In this document: positions 27,172 through 36,728 of the stretch, piece after piece
Layout of the letters: every line of letters starts with the position of its first letter
How positions within the stretch are numbered: the first letter of the stretch is position 1
Source of the DNA: Acidobacteriota bacterium
Lineage (GTDB): Bacteria; Acidobacteriota; Terriglobia; Bryobacterales; Bryobacteraceae
DNA: 64,000 bases
Assembly (NCBI GenBank): GCA_016870995.1
Contig: VFZU01000002.1
Location: 62,001 to 126,000 of the forward strand
Direction of reading: 5' to 3'
The notes under the pieces: generated by a model
The model's database searches: none
What the model was told of the DNA's origin: nothing
The model's input: only the letters and a program-made list of their open reading frames with translations
Translations under genes and position numbers: made by a program

Positions 27172-27927
27172 ATGAAGATCCTCGTTGCGATCAAACAGGT
27201 CCCCGTGCGCGATTCCCTGCTCGCTGCAGCGCCCGGAGCCAGGTGGATCGAAGAATCCTCACTCGAATACGAGATCAACGAGCCGGACGCCTACGCACTC
27301 GAAGAAGCACTACAACTCAAGGAAGCCCACGGCGGCGAAGTCATCGCCCTGTGCGCCGGCCCGGACCGCGCCTCCTCCACCATTCGTGAAGCTCTCGCCA
27401 AGGGTGCGGATCGCGCGATTCATATTGAAGTCGACGACATCACCTCCTGGGACACGCTGGCATCCGCCAAGCTTCTGGCGGCCGCGATTCGCACAGAATC
27501 CCCCGACCTGGTCTTCACCGGGCTGCAATCGGACGATCTCGGTGCTGGCCAAACGGGCGTTGTAGTCGCCGAACTGCTTGCCCTGCCACACGCGACCATC
27601 ATCATGCAGGTAGAACTTGATGGCTCAAGCCTGCGCGTGAAACGCGAGCTCGAGGATGGCTGGTTCCAGCATGTTGCCATGCCTCTGCCTGCAGTGCTTA
27701 CCATCCAATCCGGCATCAAGAAGCTCCGCTACGCAACTTTGATGGGCATCAAAAAAGCCAAGACCAAAGAAGTGAAGTCGCTGTCGGCTGCAGATCTCGG
27801 CGTTGTCAACGCTGCTTCCTACGAAGTGTCTGGAGTCAACGTCCCACAACGAACTAAGCAAACCCAAATTGTTTCCACGGTGGCGGAACTTGTCGGCAAA
27901 CTCCGCGATGAGGCCCACGCATTATGA
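27172..27927 (+). CDS. etfB: electron transfer flavoprotein, beta subunit
   Basis: A 251-residue protein opening MKILVAIKQVPVRD and carrying ALEEALQLKE, CAGPDRASSTIREALAKGAD and VFTGLQSDD, ending in the family's C-terminal arm (GIKKLRYATLMGIKKAKTKE). It forms a heterodimer with EtfA, takes electrons from acyl-CoA dehydrogenases and passes them to the quinone pool. The gene overlaps etfA by four bases (ATGA). Position directly behind acpP-fabF suggests shared expression with fatty acid metabolism. Confidence 0.95.
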   Translation: MKILVAIKQVPVRDSLLAAAPGARWIEESSLEYEINEPDAYALEEALQLKEAHGGEVIALCAGPDRASSTIREALAKGADRAIHIEVDDITSWDTLASAKLLAAAIRTESPDLVFTGLQSDDLGAGQTGVVVAELLALPHATIIMQVELDGSSLRVKRELEDGWFQHVAMPLPAVLTIQSGIKKLRYATLMGIKKAKTKEVKSLSAADLGVVNAASYEVSGVNVPQRTKQTQIVSTVAELVGKLRDEAHAL

Positions 27928-28799
27928 GCGGCATTCTTGCAGTTCTCGAAGCCGGGCATAAGCTCTCGGCGGAAACCCTGGCCGCCGCGCAGGATCTCGG
28001 TGCCCAACTCGGTCTCCCGGTCCACAGTGTCGAACCCACGATTCCCTACACCGCTGACGCCTACACCGATGCTCTGGCCGCGCTGATTCGCGACAAGCAA
28101 TTTCAGGTGATCTTGTTCCCGCACACCTATCAGGTGCGCGACTATGCCCCGAAGCTCGCCACGCGTTTCGACAAGGCTCTGATCTCAGACGTGATCCGCC
28201 TCCGCGTGGAATCCGGCGAAATCCGTGCCACCCGACAGCTCTTTCAAGGTAAGCTCAACGCCGAGATCCGCCCCATCGGCCACCCTGTTTTCCTCTCCCT
28301 CCAGGCTGGTGCCTACAGAGCGGATGGCGCTGCTGCAGCTGCCGTTGAGGCGCTTCCGGCACCTACAACTGAGCCCCGCCAGCGGCCCGAAGAGAAATTC
28401 CGCGAAGCGCAGCGTGCCGTTGATCTCAGCGCTGCGCAGACGATTGTGAGCGTTGGTCGCGGCATCAAGGAAAAGGAAAACCTCCATCTCGTCGAAGAAC
28501 TCGCCGCCGCACTTGGAGCAGAAATCGCCGCATCGCGGCCCATCTGCGACAGCGGTTGGCTCCCGATGGAGCGACAGGTCGGCAGCAGTGGCCAAACCGT
28601 TGCGCCCAAGCTTTATGTCGCCGTCGGCCTTTCCGGTGCGATCCAGCATCTGGTCGGCATGAAGGGCTCTAAGACCATCGTCGCCATCAACAAAGACGAG
28701 AACGCACCCATCTTTGAGGTGGCCGATTATGCGATGGTGGCGGACCTCTTCGAAGTTCTCCCCGCGTTGACCGCCGAGATCCGCAAAGCCAAGGGTTAA
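27924..28799 (+). CDS. etfA: electron transfer flavoprotein, alpha subunit
   Basis: A 291-residue protein with the EtfA FAD domain in its C-terminal half: [52 protein letters not shown] and [16 protein letters not shown] are all standard FAD-binding motifs. It is somewhat shorter than the usual 310-330 residues, mainly at the N-terminus. It pairs with EtfB. The following secreted protein gene starts 9 bp after its stop. Confidence 0.95.
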   Translation: MSGILAVLEAGHKLSAETLAAAQDLGAQLGLPVHSVEPTIPYTADAYTDALAALIRDKQFQVILFPHTYQVRDYAPKLATRFDKALISDVIRLRVESGEIRATRQLFQGKLNAEIRPIGHPVFLSLQAGAYRADGAAAAAVEALPAPTTEPRQRPEEKFREAQRAVDLSAAQTIVSVGRGIKEKENLHLVEELAAALGAEIAASRPICDSGWLPMERQVGSSGQTVAPKLYVAVGLSGAIQHLVGMKGSKTIVAINKDENAPIFEVADYAMVADLFEVLPALTAEIRKAKG

Positions 28800-28808
28800 C
28801 CTAGGGCC

Positions 28809-29717
28809 ATGAGCTTCTGGCTCGCCGCACTGCTCGCCTTTGCCCAACAGGACGAAGCACGTCAGCTCCCTCCCCTGTGGAGAGCGGTTGCCCTTCTTGG
28901 CCAGATCGAACAGGACAGCATCACTAGCCCAGCGGCACGGCTGCTTGCGATCGAGGCATACGCAGCCGCGCTTGAGGCCGATCTTGACATGGACCTCAAA
29001 GATTACCCACGCGCGCTAAAAGCCCTCGGCTCGCCTGAGGCAATTCAGGCCCGGGCGTGGCTCGCGGTGCGCCAGCATCGGGAGCCAAAAGATCAAATCC
29101 CGCCATTCCCCCAACGCCGCCGCACCACACCGGCAAAGTGCAGCCATAGCGAAGTAGACCACGCGGTAACGTACCTGCAGCTCACCCTGCGGGCTGGTCC
29201 GGAGGCATTCCTGGCAGCCATTCCCACCCTCCGCTCCGCCGTCGAAATCGGAGAAGCGCTGGACCTGTTAAGTGACTGGCAAGACCCGCGTGCCGTGCCG
29301 ACTGGCCTCGAATTGATCGATCGCCTGCGCCGCGCCACTTCCTCCAGGCAGGAGTATGCCGCAGCCAAAGATCTCCGCGCCCAGATTCGCCGCTTCCAAT
29401 CGAGGGCACCTGAAAGTGCGGAGCAATCCATCGAAGAAAACTGGCAATACTTCGAGGCCCGCAATCAGGCCCTGGAATCCTGCTCGGGCCAGACCCCCTC
29501 CCTTGAGGAAGAAAACTTTTCTACTCTCAAGGCCAAGGTACTGCGCAGCGGCGGCACTCCCGCAACGGAATACGAATTTGTCGAGCAATTCCTCAGGCTC
29601 TATGAGATGGCTCGTAGTGAAGAGCCGCTCATGGCCGAGATTGAGCAAGCGGGAGACCCACGGCTGCGCTTACTGATCCGTGCTTTCCGCTCAGCAAATC
29701 GCCGCACAGAGCGCTAA
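28809..29717 (+). CDS. hypothetical secreted protein, paralogue of the next gene
   Basis: A 302-residue protein with a short signal peptide (MSFWLAALLAFAQQ). I do not recognise a family. It is helical in composition, with one cysteine-histidine patch (KCSHSEVDHAVTY, about 110) followed by AGPEAFLAAIPTLRSAVEIG. The same pattern, C-x-x-x-EVD ... Y ... AG-x-x-EFL-x-A ... RSAVE-x-G, occurs in the following gene, so the two appear to be diverged tandem copies. It is the fifth gene of a probable acpP-fabF-etfB-etfA operon. Function unknown. Confidence 0.7.
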   Translation: MSFWLAALLAFAQQDEARQLPPLWRAVALLGQIEQDSITSPAARLLAIEAYAAALEADLDMDLKDYPRALKALGSPEAIQARAWLAVRQHREPKDQIPPFPQRRRTTPAKCSHSEVDHAVTYLQLTLRAGPEAFLAAIPTLRSAVEIGEALDLLSDWQDPRAVPTGLELIDRLRRATSSRQEYAAAKDLRAQIRRFQSRAPESAEQSIEENWQYFEARNQALESCSGQTPSLEEENFSTLKAKVLRSGGTPATEYEFVEQFLRLYEMARSEEPLMAEIEQAGDPRLRLLIRAFRSANRRTER

Positions 29718-29727
29718 CATAATCGGC

Positions 29728-30933
29728 ATGGTGCCCACGCTTGGCTTGCTTTTCCTGCTAGCTGCGACCAACGACCCGCTCCCCAAAGAGCTTGAGTATC
29801 GGCTTTCTCTTGCGCGGGCACTGCCTGCGCCCTATTCCGGCGCGGTGATTGTCGCGCTGCTGCCATCAGCGAAGCTAACGCCCCGCCAGATCGTTCCTTT
29901 GGCCCAGGAGGCATTCGAGCTGGCCGGCGGCGACTCCACTGTAGCCGTGCGCGCCTGGATCGCCTATCGTGACAATTTCGACCGCGAAATCGATGTTGCC
30001 CTTGCGTTCCCGAATCGCCCGCGTAGCAACAAGGCCACCTGCGCCACCGTAGAAGTCGACGATCCACGCGACTACTATCGTTGGGCGCTGGTCGCCGGCC
30101 AGCGCGAATTCTTAATGGCCACGCGCAACGTGCGATCCGCCGTTGAGGCAGGCCGTCTCGCTGAGGCCGTACTCGAATCCAACGCTGAGCAATATGTTCC
30201 GGCACTCAATCTCGCCCTCTCCAACGCCGTGGGCTCCGATCGCGAATTCGTCGAAGGCATTCGCTTCACTGGCCTTCACAACTCCCTGATGAAACTCTCG
30301 CAGAACCTGCCTGTCAACATTGGGCGGGAGCTCCTGAGCAGCTACCGGGGCTTCCTCGTCAACAATCTCGCCAGCCGCCGTTGTGCCGGAAATCGAGGTG
30401 AGGAATTCGAAGGCATCTTTGAAGAATTCAATCAGGCGGCTCGTCGGCATCGCGCCGTTCTGCCTTTAGCTCCCGAGCAGGCTCGCGTCACTTCAGTCGA
30501 CCCAATCACGCGCGACGTCATGCCAAACACATTCGTGCTCTCCCATAAGCTCATGAATGCGCCCGCCGACGATACTTCGGTGCGCGGCATGCTCACTGAA
30601 GTTTCACAGTTCCGCCTCGAACAAAAGCCAGGTACCAACCAGAGCACAGAAGAATCCAAAGCTATTCTGTATGGCCAATTTGCGCAGCGGCTGGAAGGCA
30701 CACGCTTTCTCGACCCTGCAGTGGAAGCCTGGATTCATTTCCTGGTCCACAGCCGCCTACGAGAAAACAATCCCCGCGCCTGGTTCCGCAGTGCGAAGTA
30801 CTTTGGCGACTGGGCCCGCAAAGACAGGAATCGGCAGGCCCGCATCGAATCGGCCGGCGATCCTACCCTTACCGCCTACATCAAGCTCACGGCTTTGCTG
30901 CCTGAATCCGAAGTAGCTCGCGTGCTTCCTTAA
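29728..30933 (+). CDS. hypothetical secreted protein, paralogue of the previous gene
   Basis: A 401-residue protein with a signal peptide (MVPTLGLLFLLAATNDP). The ATG at 29728 is preferred to one 48 bases upstream because it starts the signal peptide and leaves the previous gene free. It shares with its neighbour the block TCATVEVDDPRDYYRW ... AGQREFLMATRNVRSAVEAG and a similar C-terminus (IESAGDPTLTAYIK versus IEQAGDPRLRLLIR). It is about 100 residues longer. No catalytic motif is visible. The last 47 bases overlap the convergent flavin oxidoreductase gene, which suggests recent 3' extension of one of the two. Confidence 0.7.
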   Translation: MVPTLGLLFLLAATNDPLPKELEYRLSLARALPAPYSGAVIVALLPSAKLTPRQIVPLAQEAFELAGGDSTVAVRAWIAYRDNFDREIDVALAFPNRPRSNKATCATVEVDDPRDYYRWALVAGQREFLMATRNVRSAVEAGRLAEAVLESNAEQYVPALNLALSNAVGSDREFVEGIRFTGLHNSLMKLSQNLPVNIGRELLSSYRGFLVNNLASRRCAGNRGEEFEGIFEEFNQAARRHRAVLPLAPEQARVTSVDPITRDVMPNTFVLSHKLMNAPADDTSVRGMLTEVSQFRLEQKPGTNQSTEESKAILYGQFAQRLEGTRFLDPAVEAWIHFLVHSRLRENNPRAWFRSAKYFGDWARKDRNRQARIESAGDPTLTAYIKLTALLPESEVARVLP

Positions 30934-32323
30934 TCAGCGGCCCATACACTTCTTTGTCGTAAGGCGGGCATCCGCTGGCGAACTGCCCATACTCGTTGTG
31001 CTTTTGCCGCATCAGCCAGGTGCAGAACGTCACGGTGCGGCAAACCTGCTTCGAGTCAAGCGTACCCTTCTCAAGGATGTCCTTGGCGAAGTGCGGATAC
31101 GCAAGCGCGCCGCGCCCATATCCGAAGAACCGAATGTCGCCGCTTTCTACATTCGCAGCTGCGGCATGCGGCGCGTAAATCTGCAGCCAGCTATAGCCCG
31201 TGCCTACCATCGGCAAACCAGGAAACTCGCGTTGTAGCTCTCCGGCGATGCGGAAGTGGCGCTCCACGCCCAACAGCGGATGCTCGGGCATTTCGTAGTT
31301 GCCTTCATCTGGCTTTTCAAAGGGCCGTCCTACGTGCGGGTTGTAATACGGGCAACCGATCGACACATTCAGCAGGTCGATTCCGGCTTCCTGATAAATG
31401 CGGATCGCTGCCTTCACATCAGCGAGGTCTTCACGAAGGGGATCATTGGCATCCACGCCAAAGCCATGCGGATAAGGCAGCTCATACGGCAAAGGCACGC
31501 CGATGTTCTCCCTGGACGCATCCTTCACATAAGGCACGCTATCGAAACAGCCCAGTCGCATCGTGAGCGTAAAGTAGTTTCCAAACTTTGCCTTCAGCTT
31601 GCCCAGAACATTTACAGCAAATCGCGTGCGGTTCTTGATCGACCCGCCATAGCGCCCCTCGCGCAGCTTGGCACCCATCAACTCACTCAACAGATAGCCA
31701 TGCGTCACCTTGAGATCGAGCGCCGTGAAACCCGCTTCTTTGGCCAGCGCGGCCCCCTCGACATATTGATCTTCCAGCCGCTCCAGCTCATCGTCGCTAA
31801 TTACCGGATAATCCGCCGGCGTATTCGACTTCTGATCGATCAGCGGGTTGTGATAGGCGATCGTCTTGCGCGGCACGGCGTAGCGCCCGGAATGCGTCAA
31901 CTGCATCGGCACCAGCAAGTCGTCTGTCGCCCCATAAACAGCCTGATGACGCGACTCGATCTCACTGTGCAGCTTACGGTAAGCACCGACATTCTGCGGA
32001 GTAATCCAGAGCTGTCGCGTGTTGGCTCGCCCATCTTCGCGGATCGCCGTCGCCTCGAACCAAAGCAGCTTCGCGCCACCTTCGGCAAAGCGGACATAGC
32101 GCCGCCACGTCAGTTCCCCGGGCGTGCCATCGAGTTCACCGTCGCATCCTTCCATGGGATGGATGCACATGCTATTGCCAACGGTGCGGCCTCCGACGGC
32201 CACTTTGCGGCCAAGAATCTCGGAGATTTTCCCCGGCTCCCCAACAAATCGGATATTCCGGCAACCGAGCTGTGCTGCTTCAGCTTCCAGCTCGCTGAGC
32301 GTCTTGTATTGGAAGTACTTCAT
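30887..32323 (-). CDS. old-yellow-enzyme family NADH:flavin oxidoreductase
   Basis: A 478-residue TIM-barrel flavoprotein: NSMCIHPMEGCDG near residue 50, LTHSGRYAVP, the KVTHGYLLSELMGAKLREGRYGG region with the substrate-site His, and a C-terminal FMN phosphate segment (FFGYGRGALAYP). It has a cysteine-rich C-terminus (CRTVTFCTWLMRQ, then ASGCPPYD), which could hold a cluster or be structural. Members reduce activated alkenes or dehydrogenate aromatic acids; the substrate is not evident. It overlaps the upstream MFS gene by 44 bp, so uptake of the substrate by that transporter is plausible. The stop lies inside the convergent secreted-protein gene. Confidence 0.85.
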   Translation of the reverse strand: MKYFQYKTLSELEAEAAQLGCRNIRFVGEPGKISEILGRKVAVGGRTVGNSMCIHPMEGCDGELDGTPGELTWRRYVRFAEGGAKLLWFEATAIREDGRANTRQLWITPQNVGAYRKLHSEIESRHQAVYGATDDLLVPMQLTHSGRYAVPRKTIAYHNPLIDQKSNTPADYPVISDDELERLEDQYVEGAALAKEAGFTALDLKVTHGYLLSELMGAKLREGRYGGSIKNRTRFAVNVLGKLKAKFGNYFTLTMRLGCFDSVPYVKDASRENIGVPLPYELPYPHGFGVDANDPLREDLADVKAAIRIYQEAGIDLLNVSIGCPYYNPHVGRPFEKPDEGNYEMPEHPLLGVERHFRIAGELQREFPGLPMVGTGYSWLQIYAPHAAAANVESGDIRFFGYGRGALAYPHFAKDILEKGTLDSKQVCRTVTFCTWLMRQKHNEYGQFASGCPPYDKEVYGPLIKEARELLRIQAAKP

Positions 32324-33560
32324 TTTCTTTTTTCGAACCGGGCAACAACGCCACGGCGATCGCCCCCACTGCCGCCATCACAAACACCACGTTCAAGGCG
32401 ACTCCATAATTGCCGTAGTTCTCACGCAACCATGCGACTCCGTATGGGAACCACGTCTGTCCAATTGTATCGGTTGGCAGAATGATCGCCATGGCCCGAG
32501 CCAGTGTATTCAAACCAAACTGCTCAGCGGCCATCAGCGGAATCAACATGTAATCCGCACCCATGCCAAACCCGAACAAGACAGCGAACAAGTACAAGTT
32601 CATGTCTTGCCCCGGCTTCACCAGCAGCAACAGCGGAATCGTACCGGCCACCATGAAGTAGGTCACCATCATAATCGCCTTCTTCGAGAACTTGTCCGCC
32701 AGATAACCCATCACCAAACGGCCAGCAATCGAACTCCACAGAATGATCTGCGTTGCATCGGCACTCAGCGCATTCAATACGCCCTGATCGGTGAACCCCT
32801 GCTCCTTGAAGACAAACTTCATGTGCTGGTTGATCGAGCCAATCGAGCCGATCGAGCAGGCGCTGCCAATCAGCAGCAACCAGAAGGAACGTTGCGAAAC
32901 CAGAAACGAAACACTCTTCGGCTCGGCCTTCACTTCCTCAAATGCCGTGGCCGCGCCATCGGGGAACTGCCCCTTTTCTGACGGCTTATCGCGCATCAGG
33001 ATCAGCGCAATCGGCCAGGCCAGCAGCATGATGCCGCCGATCATGACCAGCGCGGTCTGAAATCCATAACCCTCGGTCAGCGGCTTTGCGATGGCCTTCT
33101 GTGAAATGCCCGCGATCAAACCCACACCGGTGTAGACAATCGCCATTGCCTTGCCGCGATTCTTCTTGAACCACTGGCTGACGATCACCTGGTGGACAAT
33201 CGGACCCGAAAGGATATACCCGAGCACATACAGCATCCAGATGACGTAGTAAACCGGCAGCGAACCGTTCATGTTGCCGAAGCCTACAAACGCGAGCGCC
33301 GTCAACCCCGTGCCAATGGTCAGCAGCTTGCGCGGGCTGAATCGGTGCATGATCATCGGGCCGACCCACAGCGTTAGCGTGGCGGCCAACGGAAAGCCCA
33401 GAGTGATGTCCTTACGCGACCAGCCGAAGGTCTTTTCGTAGTAGTCATAGAAAAACGGCATCCCGTAATACGGGATCCCGGTGGAGATACCGAAGGTCAA
33501 GAAAGCGAAGGCGACAATCCACCAGCCGTAGAAGCTCTTTTGCGACGATTCCTGGGTCAT
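32280..33560 (-). CDS. MFS transporter, oxalate/formate-antiporter-like
   Basis: A 426-residue protein with twelve hydrophobic segments, the opening YGWWIVAFAFLTFGISTGIPYYG typical of the OFA and monocarboxylate branch in its first helix, and the loop motif FKKNRGKAMAI between helices 4 and 5. It probably moves an organic anion across the inner membrane. The ATG at 33560 is chosen because GGGGGAT lies five bases before it; an ATG seven codons upstream is the alternative. It lies 27 bp behind the broken SDR gene and overlaps the oxidoreductase, so the three were probably one pathway unit. Confidence 0.88.
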   Translation of the reverse strand: MTQESSQKSFYGWWIVAFAFLTFGISTGIPYYGMPFFYDYYEKTFGWSRKDITLGFPLAATLTLWVGPMIMHRFSPRKLLTIGTGLTALAFVGFGNMNGSLPVYYVIWMLYVLGYILSGPIVHQVIVSQWFKKNRGKAMAIVYTGVGLIAGISQKAIAKPLTEGYGFQTALVMIGGIMLLAWPIALILMRDKPSEKGQFPDGAATAFEEVKAEPKSVSFLVSQRSFWLLLIGSACSIGSIGSINQHMKFVFKEQGFTDQGVLNALSADATQIILWSSIAGRLVMGYLADKFSKKAIMMVTYFMVAGTIPLLLLVKPGQDMNLYLFAVLFGFGMGADYMLIPLMAAEQFGLNTLARAMAIILPTDTIGQTWFPYGVAWLRENYGNYGVALNVVFVMAAVGAIAVALLPGSKKENEVLPIQDAQRAGS

Positions 33561-33587
33561 AAGAATCCCCCAAGGTATCACACGAAG

Positions 33588-34324
33588 CTACAGGGTACGC
33601 ATGTGGAAACCGCCATCGGCGTGAATTACCTGCCCCGCGCAGTAATCGAGCAACCCGTCGGAGATGGCACGCACCACTTTCGCAATATCGGCCGCTTCCC
33701 CCATGCGGCGCTGCGGCAGCAGGCCGCCAGCAATTTTCTCGTCGTACACGGCCTCGACCTTCGCGATCATATCCGTACGAATTATTCCTGGTTGAATCTC
33801 AAACACCAGCACACCCTCCGGCGCAAGCCGGGCTGCGTAGGTCTGAGCCGACATCGACAGCCCCGCCTTCGAGATGCAATAGTCCGCGCGGTTCAGGCTG
33901 CTGGTAAAGGCGCTGATCGACGACACGAAGGCAATCCGGCCCCCACCCTGCGCCACCATTTGCCGTGCCACCAATTGGGTCAAAAAGTGCGGCCCTTTGA
34001 GATTGGTATTCACCAGCTCGTCAAAGCTCTCCTCACCCGCTTCCAGCACATCCTTGCGCTCCCGCGGCGCAATCCCAGCATTGTTGACGAGTAAATCGAT
34101 TTTTCCGAAGCGATCCAGCGCAAACTGGACTACAGCCGCACGGTCCGCCGCCGATCCGATGTCGCTCTGCACGATCTCAGCCCCCGTCTCGGCACGCAAA
34201 CTCTCGGCTGCCTCCCGGTGCCGCGATAAGTCGCAATTACTTGATGTGTTTTGGATAGTTTCTGTGCGATGCCCCGCCCAATACCCCGGCTTGCGCCTGT
34301 GACGAGCGCCACTAGTTTCGACAT
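33588..34324 (-). pseudogene. SDR oxidoreductase (FabG-like) with a frameshift
   Basis: The N-terminal cofactor motif ALVTGASRGIGRGIAQKL is read from the ATG at 34324, but the frame is lost near 34223: after IATY the natural continuation (RHREAAESLRAETGAE) lies in another frame, consistent with one missing base around the CGCGG at 34221-34225. The downstream frame then has NNAG, FVSSIS, the Y-x3-K pair (YCISKAG) and ends at 33588 with QVIHADGGFHM, so all catalytic parts are present except for continuity. The rest of the operon is intact. A sequencing or assembly error is a real alternative to true inactivation. Confidence 0.75.
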
Positions 34325-34336
34325 CTTTACAGGTTA

Positions 34337-35200
34337 CTAGGCTGTCTTGCGGGCCTTGATGCGATCGAGCAAACCGCTCGCGATTTCCTTGCCTTTTTCA
34401 AAGGCTGCCTCATACGCCGCGCGACGCTCTGCCCGCGTGTACTTGTACCCGAAGCGGTAGTACCGCTCAAGACTCCGTCCAACTACATAGGTACCCGCAT
34501 AGGCAATCGCCGCCTTCGGGATCAACCCACCACCCAATGGAATCTTGCCCACCAGTTCACGCGCCACCGCGCGCCAGCCAAAGGCACCCGCGATGATTGA
34601 GCCCACTTCGGTCCGCTGATCGCCATATCCCACAGGGCGGTCATTGGCGGCACCCAGATAAAACGCCAGTCGCATCTGGTTCATTGTCAGAATCACCGAG
34701 TCAGAGGCAAACTCTCCGACGGCCCAGCCCAGCCCCAGCATCGGGGCGATATTCGGCAATGCGGTTGCCAGCGAGAAGGTCGCGTTCTCCAGGGCAATCT
34801 TATGAATCAGTCTGCTGCAAACTTCTTCACGGAACGGCGGGAACAATCGCGCCAACGGCAACCCGAGCTCTTCTTTCTTTTCGAGAATCTCGCGCACCAC
34901 ACGTCGAGGATCCTCACGCCGGTAGATGAAAGCACCAACGGGCGCAATCGCATCCTCAGCATAGATTTCGAGGTCAAAGTGGTCAGGCTTCTGGTCTTCC
35001 CCCTCCAGATAGATCATCCGCGAAGCTTCGGCGCGCTTGGAGGGACTCAAACCCTCCGGCAGTAACCAGCTGGCCATGTCGGTATAGGAGGCGGCCTGCG
35101 CCGCAACCAGTCGAATCGATACACGCTGTTCGGCCATCTCGCGAACCTCGTTCGGGTTCAGCGAGGCGACTGCCTTGCGCAACTGAGGAAAAAAACTCAT
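34337..35200 (-). CDS. hypothetical membrane-associated protein (DUF697-like)
   Basis: A 287-residue protein. Residues 140-260 contain two weakly hydrophobic, alanine- and glycine-rich helices (TALPNIAPMLGLGWAVGEFA and GGGLIPKAAIAYAGTYVVGR) followed by ERYYRFGYKYTRAERR. This resembles the DUF697/YcjF-type module, in which a glycine-rich loop sits between two membrane-associated helices; I hold this assignment loosely. The N-terminal half is charged and probably cytoplasmic. It begins 15 bp after the next upstream gene on its strand and ends 12 bp before the SDR. Function unknown. Confidence 0.6.
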   Translation of the reverse strand: MSFFPQLRKAVASLNPNEVREMAEQRVSIRLVAAQAASYTDMASWLLPEGLSPSKRAEASRMIYLEGEDQKPDHFDLEIYAEDAIAPVGAFIYRREDPRRVVREILEKKEELGLPLARLFPPFREEVCSRLIHKIALENATFSLATALPNIAPMLGLGWAVGEFASDSVILTMNQMRLAFYLGAANDRPVGYGDQRTEVGSIIAGAFGWRAVARELVGKIPLGGGLIPKAAIAYAGTYVVGRSLERYYRFGYKYTRAERRAAYEAAFEKGKEIASGLLDRIKARKTA

Positions 35201-35215
35201 GACTCTTCCCTAATT

Positions 35216-36688
35216 CTACATACGCAGCACAACATCATTGCGTTCCCTCCAGTCGCCATTCAATCCAATCCGGATCATCTCGCAGGCTGGCGGCAGGAAT
35301 TGCTGCACTGCCCCAACCATCGGATGAAAGTGCAACGAAGGTGAGACTAAAAACACCTTAGGTTTGTTTCTTGCGATCAAACGACCCGGAAAGTAGCCGC
35401 TTCCCTCGAAATCCCCATGCGCCAAATGGTGGCTCACGCGCAGCCAATAGTCGAATGCCTGCAGCGGCAAGTGTATATCCTCGCTCGCCTTCAGCTCAAA
35501 CAAATTCAGGCGACCCTCACGGTCAATCCCTAGCAGATCGATCGCACTCCGCTCCCCATGCAAACTGCCCAATGCCTGGCCGTACAGGCAGTCCGGCTGC
35601 ACATGCGCATCGATCTCCTGAATATTCCGCCTCACCTGCGATTCGAGCCACCTCTCCGGCTCAGCCAGGTACAAGGCGTCGATGCGGCTCGCTGCTTTCG
35701 CATCCCGGGCGGCAATCACCTGTTCGATCAGTGCCTTGACCGCCCCAACATCCTCTTCTCTCGCCTTCCGCTTGCGCTTCAGGCCAAACTCCGGGCTTGG
35801 CCGGTCATTCCCAGTCGGCGCCTTCAATCGCGCCACCGCAAGGCCACGAACCCGATAGCTCACGCTCCCATCGGGTTCCTCATTCCAATCCAGCTCTGGA
35901 TAAACTGAAATTGCTTTCACCCACCACTCCGGCCCCGCCAGCCGCGAATAGCGTGGCGCCAACATCGAATCCACATTCCCGCGATCGGCCGGATCCAGTT
36001 GGTATTCCGCTCCGTCCGCCGTGTACAGCCAGATCTCCACCTCCACCTGCGCCGGGTCCAGATGCCGCGCCAGCAAAACCACGCTCCGCTCGTGCCCTTC
36101 CGGCAGGTACAACAACAACTTCTGCGCGGCAATCCGCCCATGGTTGCGCAACACCCAATCGAGCCACACCAGCGCAAACGTCAGGGCATGAAACCCCGTA
36201 TCCCGATCCGGCGCGGCCACAGCCGCCACTGCCTGCTGGCCCCGCGTCAAAAGCGCCGTCGGAAAGATCGGCGACATCGAATTCTCGAGCTTCGCCTCGC
36301 TCCGGAATGCCTCCCACCGCCACGCCCCGAAATGACGGTTCAAAAACAACCGGAACTGCTCGGTAAAGGCCGACCGCCGCGTCTTCTCAATCGCCGGCCC
36401 GCTGCGGGCATCCGCCACGTCCACCAATGACACCGTCAGACTTGCCTTCCCAAATCGGAACGCCTCCAGTTCCAATTTCTTCCGCGACGGCTCTCCCACA
36501 TTGAGAATCCGCCGGGACCAGACACGCGCATCGTCCCAGGCCTCAAGCCATGCGCCCTTCGGCGTCACGTCTACCTTGAAACGGTCCCGCGCCAGCACCA
36601 TCGGCTGTTCTCCGCGCTCGAGCAGAGCCGGGCACGCACATCCCGCGACAAAATCTTCAATCGTTGAAGCAATCCGTTCCGGTCCCAT
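35216..36688 (-). CDS. hypothetical protein with PD-(D/E)XK-nuclease-like C-terminus
   Basis: A 490-residue protein. The C-terminal part contains IDLLGIDREGRLNLFELKAS, which fits the D-x(n)-E-x-K core of the restriction-endonuclease fold, followed by IHLPLQAFDYWLRVSHHL, a pattern seen in that superfamily after the catalytic strand. The N-terminal 300 residues (VFVAGCACPALLERG, WAWRWEAFRSEAKLEN-like segments) are unfamiliar. The nuclease reading is inference from one motif; a non-catalytic nuclease-fold protein is possible. It is the first gene of the minus-strand cluster and is divergent from yggS with 40 bp between starts. Confidence 0.5.
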   Translation of the reverse strand: MGPERIASTIEDFVAGCACPALLERGEQPMVLARDRFKVDVTPKGAWLEAWDDARVWSRRILNVGEPSRKKLELEAFRFGKASLTVSLVDVADARSGPAIEKTRRSAFTEQFRLFLNRHFGAWRWEAFRSEAKLENSMSPIFPTALLTRGQQAVAAVAAPDRDTGFHALTFALVWLDWVLRNHGRIAAQKLLLYLPEGHERSVVLLARHLDPAQVEVEIWLYTADGAEYQLDPADRGNVDSMLAPRYSRLAGPEWWVKAISVYPELDWNEEPDGSVSYRVRGLAVARLKAPTGNDRPSPEFGLKRKRKAREEDVGAVKALIEQVIAARDAKAASRIDALYLAEPERWLESQVRRNIQEIDAHVQPDCLYGQALGSLHGERSAIDLLGIDREGRLNLFELKASEDIHLPLQAFDYWLRVSHHLAHGDFEGSGYFPGRLIARNKPKVFLVSPSLHFHPMVGAVQQFLPPACEMIRIGLNGDWRERNDVVLRM

Positions 36689-36728
36689 TCGCTCCTACCA
36701 ATGCAAGCCTCATGCCAAACTCAAAGGA

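Noticed and set aside
31256-32485. 409-residue plus-strand open frame
   Set aside because: Shadow of the old-yellow-enzyme gene, which has clear flavoprotein motifs.
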